Positions 33,130 through 44,610 of a DNA stretch of 64,000 nucleotides are shown here, piece after piece. The stretch is taken from positions 5,848,501-5,912,500 of the forward strand of contig JAQFVV010000030.1 of the NCBI GenBank assembly GCA_028023455.1, written 5' to 3'. The stretch's first letter is position 1; every line of letters begins with the position of its first letter. Both the position numbers and the translations under genes were made by a program. The notes below the pieces were generated by a model. That model was not told where the DNA came from. It worked only from the letters and a program-made list of their open reading frames with translations, and made no database searches. The stretch is from Epiperipatus broadwayi (Eukaryota; Onychophora; Udeonychophora; Euonychophora; Peripatidae).

Positions 33130-33690
33130 TGAAGTGATCAATCCGTAATAAATTAAATTTCAAAAAGCTATTCATTTACAGGAAAATGGAAAATATGGTT
33201 ACTATAAAAAGTCTTCAAGATATAACATGCATTTATAACAATACATCTATTATGTAAAACCATGAAAGTAATTAACATAATTCAGCAATGATATCAAATG
33301 CAAAGTGTAATGAATTAAATTCCAAAAAGTAATCATTGCTAAATTATTAATTATTTCCATGGTTTTATTTAATATAGTTATTATTTTGAAATATGAATTT
33401 TTTTTCCTTCTACAGTACAGGCTTTTTATACCTGCACTTATATATGTAACAATAGGGGGGTTGAACTCAGACTTTCACACGACCCTCAACCATCCATGTA
33501 TCAGCATTATGAGGTAGCATGGCTGGTTGAGGGTCATGTGAAAGTCTGAGTTCAAACACCCTATATATTACAATTATTATTGAAAATGTAAATTTTCATC
33601 TGTGTACTTTTTATGACACATTTTTCATTTTGTTTATAAATGAATAGCTTTTTGTAGTTTAATTTACTATGGATTGCTTATGTTTAATCC
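33130..33690. repeat. Nested inverted repeats with an HHR-A end inside
   Basis: An outer inverted pair at about 33147-33180 (gtaataaattaaatttcaaa) and 33635-33680. An inner palindrome at 33258-33365 (ccatgaaagtaattaacata ... ttaattatttccatgg). A compact palindrome at 33415-33575 is made of two HHR-A termini (cagactttcacacgaccctc and its complement) with no ribozyme. Deletion between inverted arms is the simplest explanation for the last. Confidence 0.65.
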
Positions 33691-34235
33691 TTATTCATTA
33701 GCATTAATTACTTTCATGGGGATTTACTTTATATATTGTTGTGCTTAAGAAATCATACTTAAATATCCATTACTTGACAAAATGTTATTTACTTTTGATA
33801 GTTTTAGTTCTTATGGATTATCTTCCAGTGAAGAGATTTATTCCTATCTACTATTTTCTTATGGATTAAATATATTACTTATATTTTCATTATACATTGG
33901 GTTGATTGCTAAATAGATTACTTTCAGGTTTGTTTTGGATTGGTTTTTGTATTAATTTCTTGTGGATTTGCATTTGCCCTCCCTAAAAGGTTATTTAGTT
34001 TTATATTTGTTGTGCATTGATTTGAGTATTAAATGTATAATATTCTCAAGTTTATTTTCTCAATATATTATTATTATGTTTTTTTTTAATCAATTAGTTC
34101 TTTCTGTGGTTATTAATATTTATAGGTTGTACAATCTAAAAGCTAAAATTAATTCCGAGATGAGAAAATTAAAAAAAGTGTATAGTTTTTTTTTCAATGG
34201 CATAATTATAAAAGAAATGACTGTTTATGAACACA
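33691..34235. other. AT-rich DNA; spurious open frame
   Basis: A 133-codon frame (33962-34363) is hydrophobic and AT-driven, and its last third is translated from the hairpin MITE at 34236-34377. I do not accept it as a gene. Confidence 0.5.
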
Positions 34236-34377
34236 AATGCAAAAAAGGTCGATTTAAAAAAATATTCTGCTTTATTACTGCCTGGCATGCTTTCAATATT
34301 ACATGTATTGACTATGATATATATAGAAAGCATGCTAGGCATTTAATAAAGCTAAATATTTAAAAAATCGACCTTTT
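34236..34377. repeat. Hairpin MITE, about 140 bp (pre-miRNA-like fold)
   Basis: Arms of about 50 bp (aaaaggtcgatttaaaaaaa..tgccTGGCATGCTTTC and its near-complement gaaagcatgcta.. aaaaaatcgacctttt) enclose a loop of about 30 bp. One transcript would form a hairpin of the size processed by Drosha/Dicer. There is no evidence of transcription. Confidence 0.72.
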
Positions 34378-34919
34378 CTATGTATGTGTTTCTTAATAGT
34401 CTTTTATTAGTTACTTCAATTAAAAGAAAGAAATAATTTATAGTTGAATTACAAAATAATTATAAAAATAATTTTTTAATTTTACAAAACAATGATGCAT
34501 TAATGACATATTTTTAAGCAAATGATAAAAGAATATTAAATGATAAAGCAAAATTATAACTTATTTTTGGTAATATATATACTATCATTGATGTCTCCCA
34601 TTAAAAAAACTCTGAATCAACACTCAGAGAAGTATTTCGCAAAATTTATATTTTTAGTTTTAAATGAACAATTTCATCAATATTGCTTTCAACAGAAGTT
34701 ACTAATCTTTTTTTAAAAAAGTATTTAAATACAGCTTTAGTTTTTGATTAAAATTAGCTAAAGTGATATATATATATATTTAATTGACTAATAATTTTAG
34801 TATTTACATATGTTTACTTATGTGACTCCTTGTATTGCTTACATACAACATTTAACCAATATTTTTGACAATTTTTAAAAATAATTCTTATAAAATCACT
34901 AGATAGTTGCTAAAATACT

Positions 34920-35740
34920 CTGTAATAATGTGAAAGGCTAAAACTTTCTACAGAAGCGCCTTAAAAATGCTTATGTGACAGCCAATCAGATGTAATAATG
35001 ACTGCATGTGGAACTCTCAATTCAAAAACACAAGCCAGAACTACCAGAAAAAGGTGGAATCCACCTTCTTCTCACTTAAATTTATATATAAATAAGTCAG
35101 CCTCAAGCATTCCGAACTAAGAGCGTGAAGCTTAAAACACCTTCACATTGAAATTCACTAAATCTTATATATAAATAAACAATGCGAAATCTTTCGATTT
35201 ACAATGAAGTAATTTTCCCATCTTTTTCTGGTAGTTGTGGCTTGTGTTCTTAAATTGAGAGTTCCATGTGCAGTCATTATTGCATCTGATTGGCGGTCAC
35301 TTAAGCATTTTTAAGCACTTCTGATGACGGTTTTAGCCTTTCATGTTATTATTAGATCATCTGCTAGTGCTTAATAAATTTAATATATTTACATTTGTTA
35401 CTATCATTTCATTAGATTTGAAAATTGCTTTGTAGTAAATCGAAAGATTTTGCGTTGTTTATTTATATATAAGATTTAGTGAATTAAATGTGAAGATGTT
35501 TTAAGCTTCACGTTCTTAATTCAGAATGCTTGAGTCTGACTTATTTATATATAAATTTAAGTAGAGAAGAAGGTGGGTTCCATCTTTTTCTCATGTTCTG
35601 GATTGTGTTCTTGAATTGAGAGTTCCACATGCAGTTATTATTACATCTGATTGGCTGTCATATAAGCATTTTTAAGGCACTTCTGTAGAAGGTTTTAGCC
35701 TTTCACATTATTATTAGATCATTTGCTAGCGTTAATAAAT
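34920..35740. repeat. Foldback family D, one minus-sense and two plus-sense arms
   Basis: The minus-sense arm at 34930-35200 (tgaaaggctaaaac, cagccaatcagatgtaataa, cacaagccagaa) is repeated inverted at 35210-35360 and again at 35430-35725, about 370 bp apart. It has the tandem-plus-inverted layout of the HHR arrays. It contains cttCTGATGAcgg (35311-35324) between complementary ttaagcact and agtgcttaa, but no GAAA block, so I do not score it as a ribozyme. Confidence 0.75.
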
Positions 35741-36576
35741 TTTATAAAATACTCTGTATAAAATATATTCTAAGTATTATAAAATAAAAATTTTGATAAT
35801 AAAAAAATTGATTTTTAAAATTTCAAATAAATAATTATATAGTCTATTGAATGTAAAAGTTTTAGTGTGCAACTATTGTATTGTATATAATCTGCCCATA
35901 ATAATATAGAATTTATTTTATAAAATATTTATCACCATCATCATCAATCAAAGATATCCCTACTAATAATTACAAAATGAATGATGTTTCTCATAATGCT
36001 CTATCTCTGTTTGTTTTTTGACTTTTCTAAGTAAATTCATTACTATAGTAATGGAAATCGTCCATTTCACTTCTTATTCACCACCAACCTTTCCACATCT
36101 TATACACTTTTTTCCAATAAATTTGATTATCTCAAAATATATCCAAAATAAGACTATATCAACCTAGTCATTTACATATGGAGCAAAAATTTAGATCTAA
36201 TCTGATCAGTTATCAAATGTTGTTTATCTTTCTTGATATTCACAATATTTTTAAAAGTCTTCCCCATCACCACAATTCAAAAATGCTAAAAAAAAATTGG
36301 CAGCATCACAATCCACAACTATTCTATTTTATCCTTTTTAATGTTCAACTTTCAACCAAGGAGAGTCACAGGAAATATACCTTTAACAATTCTGATCTTC
36401 ATTTTTATAGACAGTTTCTCATATTTTAAGATCTTTTCCAATTTTAATATTACAACTGAAGTGAATTTCATTGAATTCTGGATTATTTGTTGTAAGAAAA
36501 TAATCTAAGAAGGCAAAATCTATTGACCCTTTATGTCTTTCCCATCTTCTTAATTTTTATCATATATATTGTAACG
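35741..36576. other. Unassigned DNA, possible LINE 3' end
   Basis: atcaccatcatcatcaatca at 35932-35951 resembles the CATCAT tail of minus-strand LINE insertions, but the downstream translation does not give a recognised domain. Frames here are AT-driven. Confidence 0.35.
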
Positions 36577-37120
36577 GACCAAACTTCACACCACCAGAAG
36601 AGAGGGAGCGCATCACACTACAGTCAGGCATACAGTCTTCAGGTGGGATGCAGAGAATGTTTCAGTGAAGTACCTAACCAATGATTGGGTCTTTCTCAAT
36701 GGACTAGCTCTAATTGACAATTATATTCAGACACAATTTAGGCTGGTTCATCCAGATCTCACCCCTCTTTCAGGTCCCATTATGCCTCAGAATTCAAACC
36801 CAGGGAGAAATTTGCTTTTGACTCTCTTCAGGGATAAATCTTACTTAGGATGAAAATTATCTAACCTCTATATAGGCTCCTAATAGCTTCTATTCAATTA
36901 ATCCCATTATTAAATCATCATATACATATTGAAAGTGTGTATGAATAATTACATAGGTATGTAACCAAATAAGTCAATGGATGATGTATAAATGGTTTTT
37001 GATAAACTAGAGACCAAATGAAAATTTTTTTTATCAACTCAAAATAACAGCTTTTATTAACAACAGGTGAAATTTAAAATCTTTTAACAATAGTAAAAAT
37101 AATAATAATACAATCCTATG
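36577..37120 (-). repeat. Possible solo LTR or LTR end
   Basis: TGTAACGGACC at about 36567-36577 would be the end of a minus-sense LTR terminating in ...CGTTACA. A minus-strand AATAAAAGCTGTTATTTTGA near 37060-37041 looks like a polyadenylation region. I could not find the other boundary, a partner LTR or a target duplication. The 62-codon frame at 36665-36853 lies inside it. Confidence 0.3.
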
Positions 37121-38109
37121 TATTGAGCATACAATTCTACCATATCTTATTTAAATGTACTTAACATTTCAACTCTCCCCATAGTAAAGTTGCATAACTC
37201 AACATTCAATATTTACAAAGCAAATTAAATGTGATAAAGCCAAATGAGTCAATTAAGCATGAAGCTAGCTAATTAATTCATTAAATTAAGTGAGTATATA
37301 CATATAATGCAATAGTCTTGTTATCTGGTTTCAGTTGCAGATGATTGACATTTCATTCATCTGGGCTCCCTACCTATGTATTGATAGTAAAGAATCATTC
37401 ATAAGGAGGTTAGTCATTTGGACAGAATATAAACAAATATAACAATTGTTAATCAATAGTAAATAAACAAGCAATTCTGTCTTATAAAAAGTATCTGCAA
37501 TTAATATGGAATAATATATAAACTCTTACCTTCCATATTACATGACAGTAATTGTCTGATGTCAAGTCACTATGAGGGAAGCTGGTCTAGATTTTATTTT
37601 CAAAAAAATAGCTTTGTCCATCTTAGCAACCCCCTCTCCTTTTCCATATGTTACTTTAAACATCTTGGACTATTCCTGAATTAGATACATTAAAATTTCC
37701 AAGCGCAAAAAAAACAAACAAAAATAATACAGTTTTACAAACAAAAAAATCTAACATGAAATAAAAATAAAAGAAAGTTCATATCTCCTTCAATAATCTT
37801 GATTAAAGTTGGCAAGTGTGGCAATAGGGTCCCTTATGAATACAGTCTATCACTTCATTTCATCATATTATATTGACTCTTTCCTTGGCCACTCGAAACC
37901 TTCAGCAATGCACTCAGAATAATGTGATCTCCGGTCTCACAGCTACTTTCTTCTGAATCCGTTTAGACATCACAGATTTGATATTTGATGTTTGTCTGCG
38001 CATTGAGTATATCAGCAAATTAAGTAATCATCACACTCTACTGACTAGAAGAATAGCATTTTGATCCTATGGTAATTCATTTAGCAGGAATGCATCATTT
38101 AATAACTTA
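37121..38109. other. Unassigned AT-rich DNA
   Basis: No supported feature. It may belong to the putative LTR element to the left. Confidence 0.4.
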
Positions 38110-38329
38110 TATATATATTGATACAAAGATTTTCACGGGTTGCATATATAAAAGATATATTTTGCGGGTTCATCCGTGTTAAAAAATTTAAATACTGATA
38201 TACCGACATTTCGACTGATTACACAAGTCATCCACTGGGTGATAAACGGTAGAAAGATGGTTGTAGAAGTGCTACAAACACTGATTTGAAAAAAATGTTA
38301 AAGTTCTACCAATAGCAAAAATATTAAAT
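38110..38329 (-). repeat. PLE 3' untranslated tail
   Basis: Downstream of the PLE stop, the minus strand reads GTGGATGACTTGTGTAATCA then GTCGAAATGTCGGTATATCA (about 38235-38190). This GATGAC...GTCGAAA pattern is a conserved 3' element of PLEs and relates to their minimal hammerheads, but the CTGA part is not present. Confidence 0.6.
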
Positions 38330-39177
38330 TAAGAATGTTTTTTAAAAAAATCTTTCCAAATAGGAGGAACTTTGCATATATCATCTTGCTTATTGATACA
38401 ATCTGGCCTTTTAAGTATCTCAATGGCTTCTCTAATTTTGTACTAGTAGAAATTATCACATCTGGATATGCTCCTGGTACTAGAAAAATCAATTTTATGA
38501 CCTGAATCTATAGTATGGAGTGGGAGTGCTGATGATGATGAGGGTTGTTTAACTGCATTGGCATGCTCATCCCTAACACTGATACAATGATTACTCATAC
38601 CTATGTAAGAAGCTTTACAATTTTCACATGAGATTTGATAAACATCATGAGATTCAAGAGGGATTGAATCCTCAGGCTTGGTTATTATATTGCTGATCTT
38701 TTGATGAGTGGAAAATGCTGTATCTATATTATAGCATTTTAATATACATCCAATACTATCTGTGGTTCATTTTACATATGGAATACAAATCCTAATAGCT
38801 GATTTATCATCTTTTTGTTTTCTATTTTGTCCATTTTGGGCTTGAAATAAGGCTTTTTTTTTAATAAATTTATAATTATAACTATTTCCTAATAAAACAC
38901 TATCAATATGATTTATTTCTTCTTTCAGATGTGACTTATCTGAAAAGTTAATTGCTCTATTTAAAAGAATTTTGGCTACAGAAACTATCTGAGTTGGGTG
39001 ATGATGAGAATGTAAATATCTGTCCGTGGGTGTATTCTTTTTGTAAATCGAAAAAAATAAACTATTTGGTGTTCTGGTGACAAGTACATCAAGGAAAGAG
39101 AGTTTTTCATCAGACTCTGTCACCATTGTAAATTTAATATGAGGATGCATATTATTTAAATGTAAGAAAAAAATCAT
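38330..39177 (-). pseudogene. Penelope-like element, RT thumb and GIY-YIG domain
   Basis: The 136-codon frame at 38767-39177 carries KLSFLDVLVTR, YKKNTPTDRYLHSHHHPTQ and LNRAINFS, the conserved block after the PLE RT palm. In another frame at about 38765-38490, VYQISCENCKASYIGMSN is the PLE version of the GIY-YIG motif with its CxxC, followed by RDEHANAV and SALPLHTIDSGHKIDF. A third frame gives KIREAIEILKRPDCINKQDD and ends with a stop near 38330. Frameshifts separate all three. It is continuous with the RT at 39152-39985 through a frameshift in a T-run near 39165. Confidence 0.9.
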
Positions 39178-39990
39178 CTAATTTATTTTTTCCATGTTGC
39201 CATATTACAAAAGTGTCATCTATGTATCTGAGCCAAATGAGAGTTTTTAAAGATGATGATTCTAAAGCACGGGTTTCTATATTTTCCATGAATAAATCAG
39301 CTATTACTCCTGAGATAGGTGAGCCCATAGGAGTACCAAAAACTTGTCTGTAATGCTGTCCATTGTATACAAAATATGTATTTAAGAGACAATGTTTAAT
39401 TAAAGCAATAATATGGTCTGGTAAATTACAACGTTGTGAGATTATATTTAAAGCTTCATCAATTGGAATGTTTGTAAACAAAGACATGACATCAAAACTG
39501 ACCAGAATGTCATTAGCATTAATTTTTAAACTTTTTAAAACAGAAATAAAATGAAGAGAGTTTTTAATATATGATTTAATAGATGGGATTGTAGGTCTAA
39601 TGAAATCCGATAAGTATCTGGCTAAAATATGAGTTGGAGAACCTACTGCACTTACTATTGGACGAAGGGGGGTATCTGGTTTGTGAATTTTTGGAAGTCC
39701 ATAAAATTTTGGACAGACACAAGATTTTTCACGAGGGATTATTTTATTTTTTATCTCTGTTTCAATAGGTGATTTATTAATAATAGCTTTTGTTGTTTTT
39801 TCCAAATACGTAGTATGATCTCTTTTTGATAGTTTATAAGTTTTATCATTAAGCAGATCTAAAATTTTATTATGGTAAATGTCACGACCCATAACAACTA
39901 TGGCATTACCTTTATCAGCTGGAAGTACAACAATTGATTTGTCCAATATTATATTATTTAATGCAAAGAGAAAACCTATCCACACTTATG
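39152..39990 (-). pseudogene. Penelope-like element reverse transcriptase
   Basis: A 277-codon open frame, the longest coding remnant in the window. Diagnostic PLE motifs are LPADKGNA (21-28), FYGLPKIHKPDTPLRPIVSA (94-113), VSFDVMSLFTNIP (162-174, first catalytic Asp), GTPMGSPIS (217-225) and the catalytic LRYIDDTFV (252-260). The N-terminus of the PLE ORF (about 100-200 residues) is missing: homology stops near 39990 at an A/T-run, so the copy is 5'-truncated. PLE RTs share ancestry with telomerase. The palm is intact but the ORF is frameshifted at its 3' end. It could be the remnant of a mobiliser for the HHR repeats. Confidence 0.93.
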
Positions 39991-41089
39991 TTTTTTTTTT
40001 TATAAACCCACAACAGTACATCCTAAGTGCTGAGAATGAAAAGTGTTTTCCTGTTAACTCTATCTTTTTTTTTCTGTCGATAATAACAAGTATGTCTTTT
40101 GTTGCTGTCTATAGTTTTGTGTACATTCCTACTATAAAAAAAGTTGACTAAAGATATGATTAGAAATTTAGTGTGAGGATATACTCTTAAAAAATAATTA
40201 GTTTGGTGAGATGAGAAAGTGAGCGTATTAGATTAAAATTTACTAATAAAAACTTGCATGTTCTAAATGGAATATATAATTGAAGTTTTAAAAGTTTAAT
40301 TTTTATAATCAAAATGTCTAGTAGTTTTTTTTTTTTAAAAAAATATCAAATTGTAGCTGAAAATGTGAGTGAATTTTCAATAACTAATTCTAATGTGATG
40401 GGAATGGGCCAATTTACTGAAAACAGCAAAAAAAACTGAATCAATTATGAATACACATATAGTTTAAAATGAAAAAGAATAAGGGACGATTATAGGAGAA
40501 ATTAAAAAGCAGTTTGAAAAGTAGAAGTATATCTAAATATAATAAAAACAATGACAAAAAGAATCGGCCACTGACTTTAAAAGAGATGATGATGAAAAAC
40601 AGTTTATAGTCAGTTTTTGTTGCCTTGGACATTCATCAGTAATGTAGAATTCAACAATCAAGAGATTAATCACAGTCTGACACTATAGTATTAATTACAA
40701 AAAAAAAAAGCTCAGGAAAAAATCTTTAGGAATACATTAGTAAAGTTAAGACCAAAAACTTCTCAAATTATGGTATTTCCCGTGAAAGTTGGACATTAAA
40801 TAAGAAACATAGAAAAAATGCACATGACAGTATTTAATCAGAATAGAGTTGTATTTTTGCTTGAAGCACAATGACTAAATTAAAATTGTCTATTTTTAAT
40901 CATATTATAAAATAATTTGAATCATTGAAATAGTTGGAAAAGTTGATGGTGAAAAAAATAGATGACTAATGAGATGGATGGTGTCCATCATTATCAATAA
41001 TGAATATGTCTTGAACAATGATAGATCATTTTGAAGAAATTCTTTTCAAATGATTGCCACAGTTTGACATAGTTATGAGTGCCTAATCA
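39991..41089. other. Unassigned AT-rich DNA
   Basis: Short frames at 40441-40632 and 39879-40151 have no recognised domain. Confidence 0.45.
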
Positions 41090-41600
41090 TCATCATCAAC
41101 CATTATCAATCCACTGCAGGATGAAGGTCTTTCCAAGTTCAATCCATCTTCTCTGATCTTTAGCTTCTCTTCTCCACATCAATCTTGCACACTTACTAAT
41201 TTCATCCATCCATCTTACATGTGGTCTCTTTCTAGGTCTTTTAAAATCTATTGGAATCCAGTTTAAGATTTCAATTGTCCATCTATTATCATCTCTTCTA
41301 ATAATATATCCAGCCCAACTCCATTTCAGTCTTTTAAATTTTTTTAATGAAGTCAGGAACACCTATTTATCTCTTACCCATATATTGCGTTTTCGATCAC
41401 TTCTTGTTACTCCCAACATGCATCTCTCCATACTTCTTTGAGTGGTCTGAAGTCTCTGTATTGCTCTTCTATTAAGTGTCCAAGTCTCAGATTCATAAGT
41501 AAGAACTGGTAAAACACATTTATTAAAAACCTTCCTTTTCAAACACATAGGCTATTTCCTTTTAGTATCAAGTTATTTCTACCAAAAGCATTCCAAACAC
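41090..41600 (-). pseudogene. RTE LINE C-terminus, well preserved
   Basis: Two abutting minus-strand frames, 41363-41548 (LTYESETWTLNRRAIQRLQT and MERCMLGVTRSDRKRNIWVR) and 41096-41362 (KRLKWSWAGYIIRRDDNRWT, EILNWIPIDFKRPRKRPHVR, RRWIELGKTFILQWIDNG), give about 150 residues of the RTE C-terminal domain with one stop or frameshift between them. The GATGATGAT tail lies at 41087-41096. Upstream homology ends near 41600. Confidence 0.9.
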
Positions 41601-42410
41601 ACCTAATAATTATATATATGTTTGACAGTAGAATATTAAATGATAATACTGCCTTCATCTCGTTATAACAATGTATTTTTGTTTTATAAACTTTATCACA
41701 ATGTAAATTCCGCTATGTAGATCATTAACATAAACAATAACTCTCTTAGAGAGGGTTCCTTTTTTTTTCTCTGTTTGACAGCAGCAGCAACAACAATCAC
41801 AACAAAAATACAGCATTTTTTTTTAAATATATAAATAATTAATACATAAAAACATTTTGAAATTTTTTTTGTTGTTAATTTTATTTTAGATTGACATTAG
41901 TTAAAAAAATAACCATATTGCTTACTACTATTTTTATACTTCTTTATTAAAATTATTATAGTAATCATCAGAGTAGTAAAATGAATAGTTGGATGATTTT
42001 AAATTAAACAAAAGTGTGAAAAACTTTGTAAAGAGTGCAATTAGTCACGGGGTGTTAATTCCAAACATATTAATAAATCATGATAATTTAAAAGCAGAAA
42101 CAGATGATGATTCAATTTGTCTACAATTATTTATTATTATAATAAAATTAATCTAATTTCAAATAAATTCTGGAATAAAATCTTCTGAGAAAAACTTATC
42201 TGCAAATAGGCGACAATAATTTCCAATATATATATGTATTTACACACACATATATATATATTAATCCAGTTTTTTAACGTGTATTATGCTTCTCGCCATA
42301 TCATTCCATCAATGTTTTTATTTATTTATGATCTTTAGGAATTCAGTATAGACTTTAAATAAATTAAAAAACAACAAACAAACATAGTCTTCTATTTTTA
42401 AAATAACCCA
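41601..42410. other. Unassigned AT-rich DNA
   Basis: Microsatellite-like stretches only (cagcagcaacaac at 41781, tatata near 42220-42260). Confidence 0.45.
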
Positions 42411-42414
42411 TTAA

Positions 42415-42620
42415 TTTCAATATATATACAACAAACCACACACAAACTTCTTTATAAATCTTGATTTATTATATGAACTGTTATAGTTGTTCCTCGGTAA
42501 AGAATATAAAAGAATATAGTCGAAACGTTGGAGTATATTTTTGTACGTTATAATAATTCATATAATAAACCAATATTTATAAAGAAGTTTGTATGTGGTT
42601 TGTTGTATATATATTTAGAC
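42415..42620. repeat. Inverted repeat around a PLE-type hammerhead-like motif
   Basis: atatatacaacaaaccacac and aacttctttataaat at the left recur inverted at 42573-42617. The enclosed segment at about 42488-42535 reads cctcggtaaag..ctATAGTCGAAACGTTGGAG-like, the GTCGAAACGTT signature of PLE terminal repeats. Confidence 0.65.
42488..42536 (+). ncRNA. PLE-type hammerhead-like motif
   Basis: TCGGTAA in place of CTGATGA, stem II GA.TAT/aaaagaa/TATAGTC, intact GAAAC, self-complementary ACGT stem III and a GUU triplet. The first core block is degraded, so activity is unlikely. Confidence 0.5.
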
Positions 42621-42923
42621 TTTAACTATTCATTTACTATTATTTACCTTTTCTAAAAATATATCAGCATTGATATTTCATTTTTTAAATTTTTTCAATA
42701 ATGTTAATGATATTTCTCTCGAGATTCTTCCATGCATCTTGCTTTCAATTCCATTTTGTTACAGCATAGCTCGATCCAAATTTTGTTGTCAATAAATAGA
42801 TAAGTAAGTGCTGATTAAACAATTTTGTTAAAAAACAATACAAAACAAAAAAAATATATTTCAAGTACACATATATATTGTAACCATATATTTAACCCTG
42901 TGGGTTAGATATATGTTTTAAAG

Positions 42924-43682
42924 CAGTGATCTTCAACCTTTTCACACCTGCAGACTGGCAAAAATAAGAATAAGATTTCACGAACCGGCAGAAGTCTACA
43001 GATAAATTTTCTTAAAGATGTAAACTGTTTAGCCTTAGATGAGCATAATTGTTATAACTGACCAAAACAGCACACTAGTTACTGTGTATTGTAATGGTGT
43101 TGCTTACCTTCACATGCTGAACACTCTATCTCAAGTTGTGCAGTCATACTGCCACAGAAAACAGTACGTTCTTATTAATGTGCCTGCATTGCTACATTCA
43201 TTATTTCATTGTTAAAACTTGCAAGAATAAAATGTTATTCACCTGAATGTTGTGAAATATCACAGCTAGTGTAATTACATGACAATGCTTATGATAAATG
43301 TAATATGTGTATTTAATGTTAAATATATAAGATGAAGTTATATATATATGGAGTTTGTATAATAAAAAACTTTTTATTTTATTTTGAATTTTTTTAGAAA
43401 ATAATAAAAAAATTAATTCTACCCCTCCCCTAAACATCTGTGATAACTAGAAAAACAAATTAATTTATGTATGATTGATTAGATTTTGTTTTCGTTTTGT
43501 TTCTTTTTTTTTTAATTGGGTAAAAATGGGATGAAAAAAATAAATAAAAATTGTTTATATTAATTAAAAGTTTAAAATGTTATTATTTTGTTATTACAAA
43601 CTTTTCTGCCAGTCTAGCATGCACTGGCAGAAAACTTATGCGGCCCAGTGCCAGTCTGCGGACCAAGGGTTGAAGACCACTG
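42924..43682. mobile_element. hAT-type MITE, second copy
   Basis: Ends CAGTGATCTTCAACC and GGTTGAAGACCACTG match those of 7781-8996, as do internal segments (aaaacagcacactagtta, gttattattttgttatta). It lacks the nested MITE, keeping a single TGGAG at 43349-43353. It also has a private segment, agttgtgcagtcatactgcc, near 43133. The flanking 8-bp duplication has decayed (ttttaaag versus tttaaaaa). Confidence 0.88.
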
Positions 43683-44454
43683 TTTAAAAAAATTTTTTTT
43701 TTATAAGATTATAATAAATAATTTTTTTTATCTATACTATTATAATAAAAAAATTAAGTTATGGATTTCAATAGTTTGAGTTAAAGTAATTCAGTTAGCT
43801 TATTTAGTTAGCAGTTATTAAAAAAGTTATACCGTAAATGTTTAATATGTGCTTGAAAAAATACAATTAATATTTTGAAATTAAAAAAGAGTTAATCTAG
43901 AGATCACTATGTTTCATATAGATGTAATGGATAAAATTGTCTAAAGTGGTTAGTTAACTTGGTTAGGATTTTTAATTATTAGTTTTTAAATATTTGTGAG
44001 GGTATTTAAAATCAGGTTTAAAGATAATAAGTTTAACTGATTGAGATTATTGTTAATTTTAAATTAGTTTTAAATATCACTCAGTAACTAATTTATTTCA
44101 TTGCATTAAAAATGGTTATATTTAGTGTGTGTAGTAGATGTTTAATACATACAGATGAAATATTGAAGTTAAAAATATTTATTGAAAGTGTATTTTAAAA
44201 AAATGGTTCCATTTAATCAGTTTTTTTAAAATAAGTTTTTAAATAATACAAGAAAAAGAATGAAAAAGAGGTATTTGTTAATTTGAAAATAAATAGATAA
44301 TTTGTATTAGTGTTAAATAAATTATTTATTGTAGTAATTAAGCCATAATTAAAAAGTTAAATTTCAGTCTAGATGATCACATGACCTAATCATCTGGATT
44401 GGTAGATTTCAAGGTCAGAGCAATTAAGAAGATAAAAGCATGGATGTGATGTGA
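43683..44454. other. Unassigned AT-rich DNA
   Basis: No feature supported. Confidence 0.45.
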
Positions 44455-44610
44455 TGGCAAAACTCTCCATACAGTAGTGACCCTCTGTGCCAAACAGAGT
44501 AATTATTAGATGCCAGAAGACTTGTGCATAAAATCCCTATCTAATACCTACTCAATTATGTGCTTGTATAAGAGATGGAGATCATGTGATGTTTAGTGGT
44601 TTAAGATAAA
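44455..44610. repeat. HHR-B internally deleted copy
   Basis: Begins ggcaaaactctccatacagt, runs through gccagaagacttgtgcataa and ctaatacctactc, then jumps directly to the far terminus (aattatgtgcttgtataaga). The hammerhead and palindrome centre are deleted. Confidence 0.78.

Noticed and set aside
33962-34363. 133-codon open frame
   Set aside because: AT-driven hydrophobic composition, no domain, and its 3' part is translated from a hairpin MITE.
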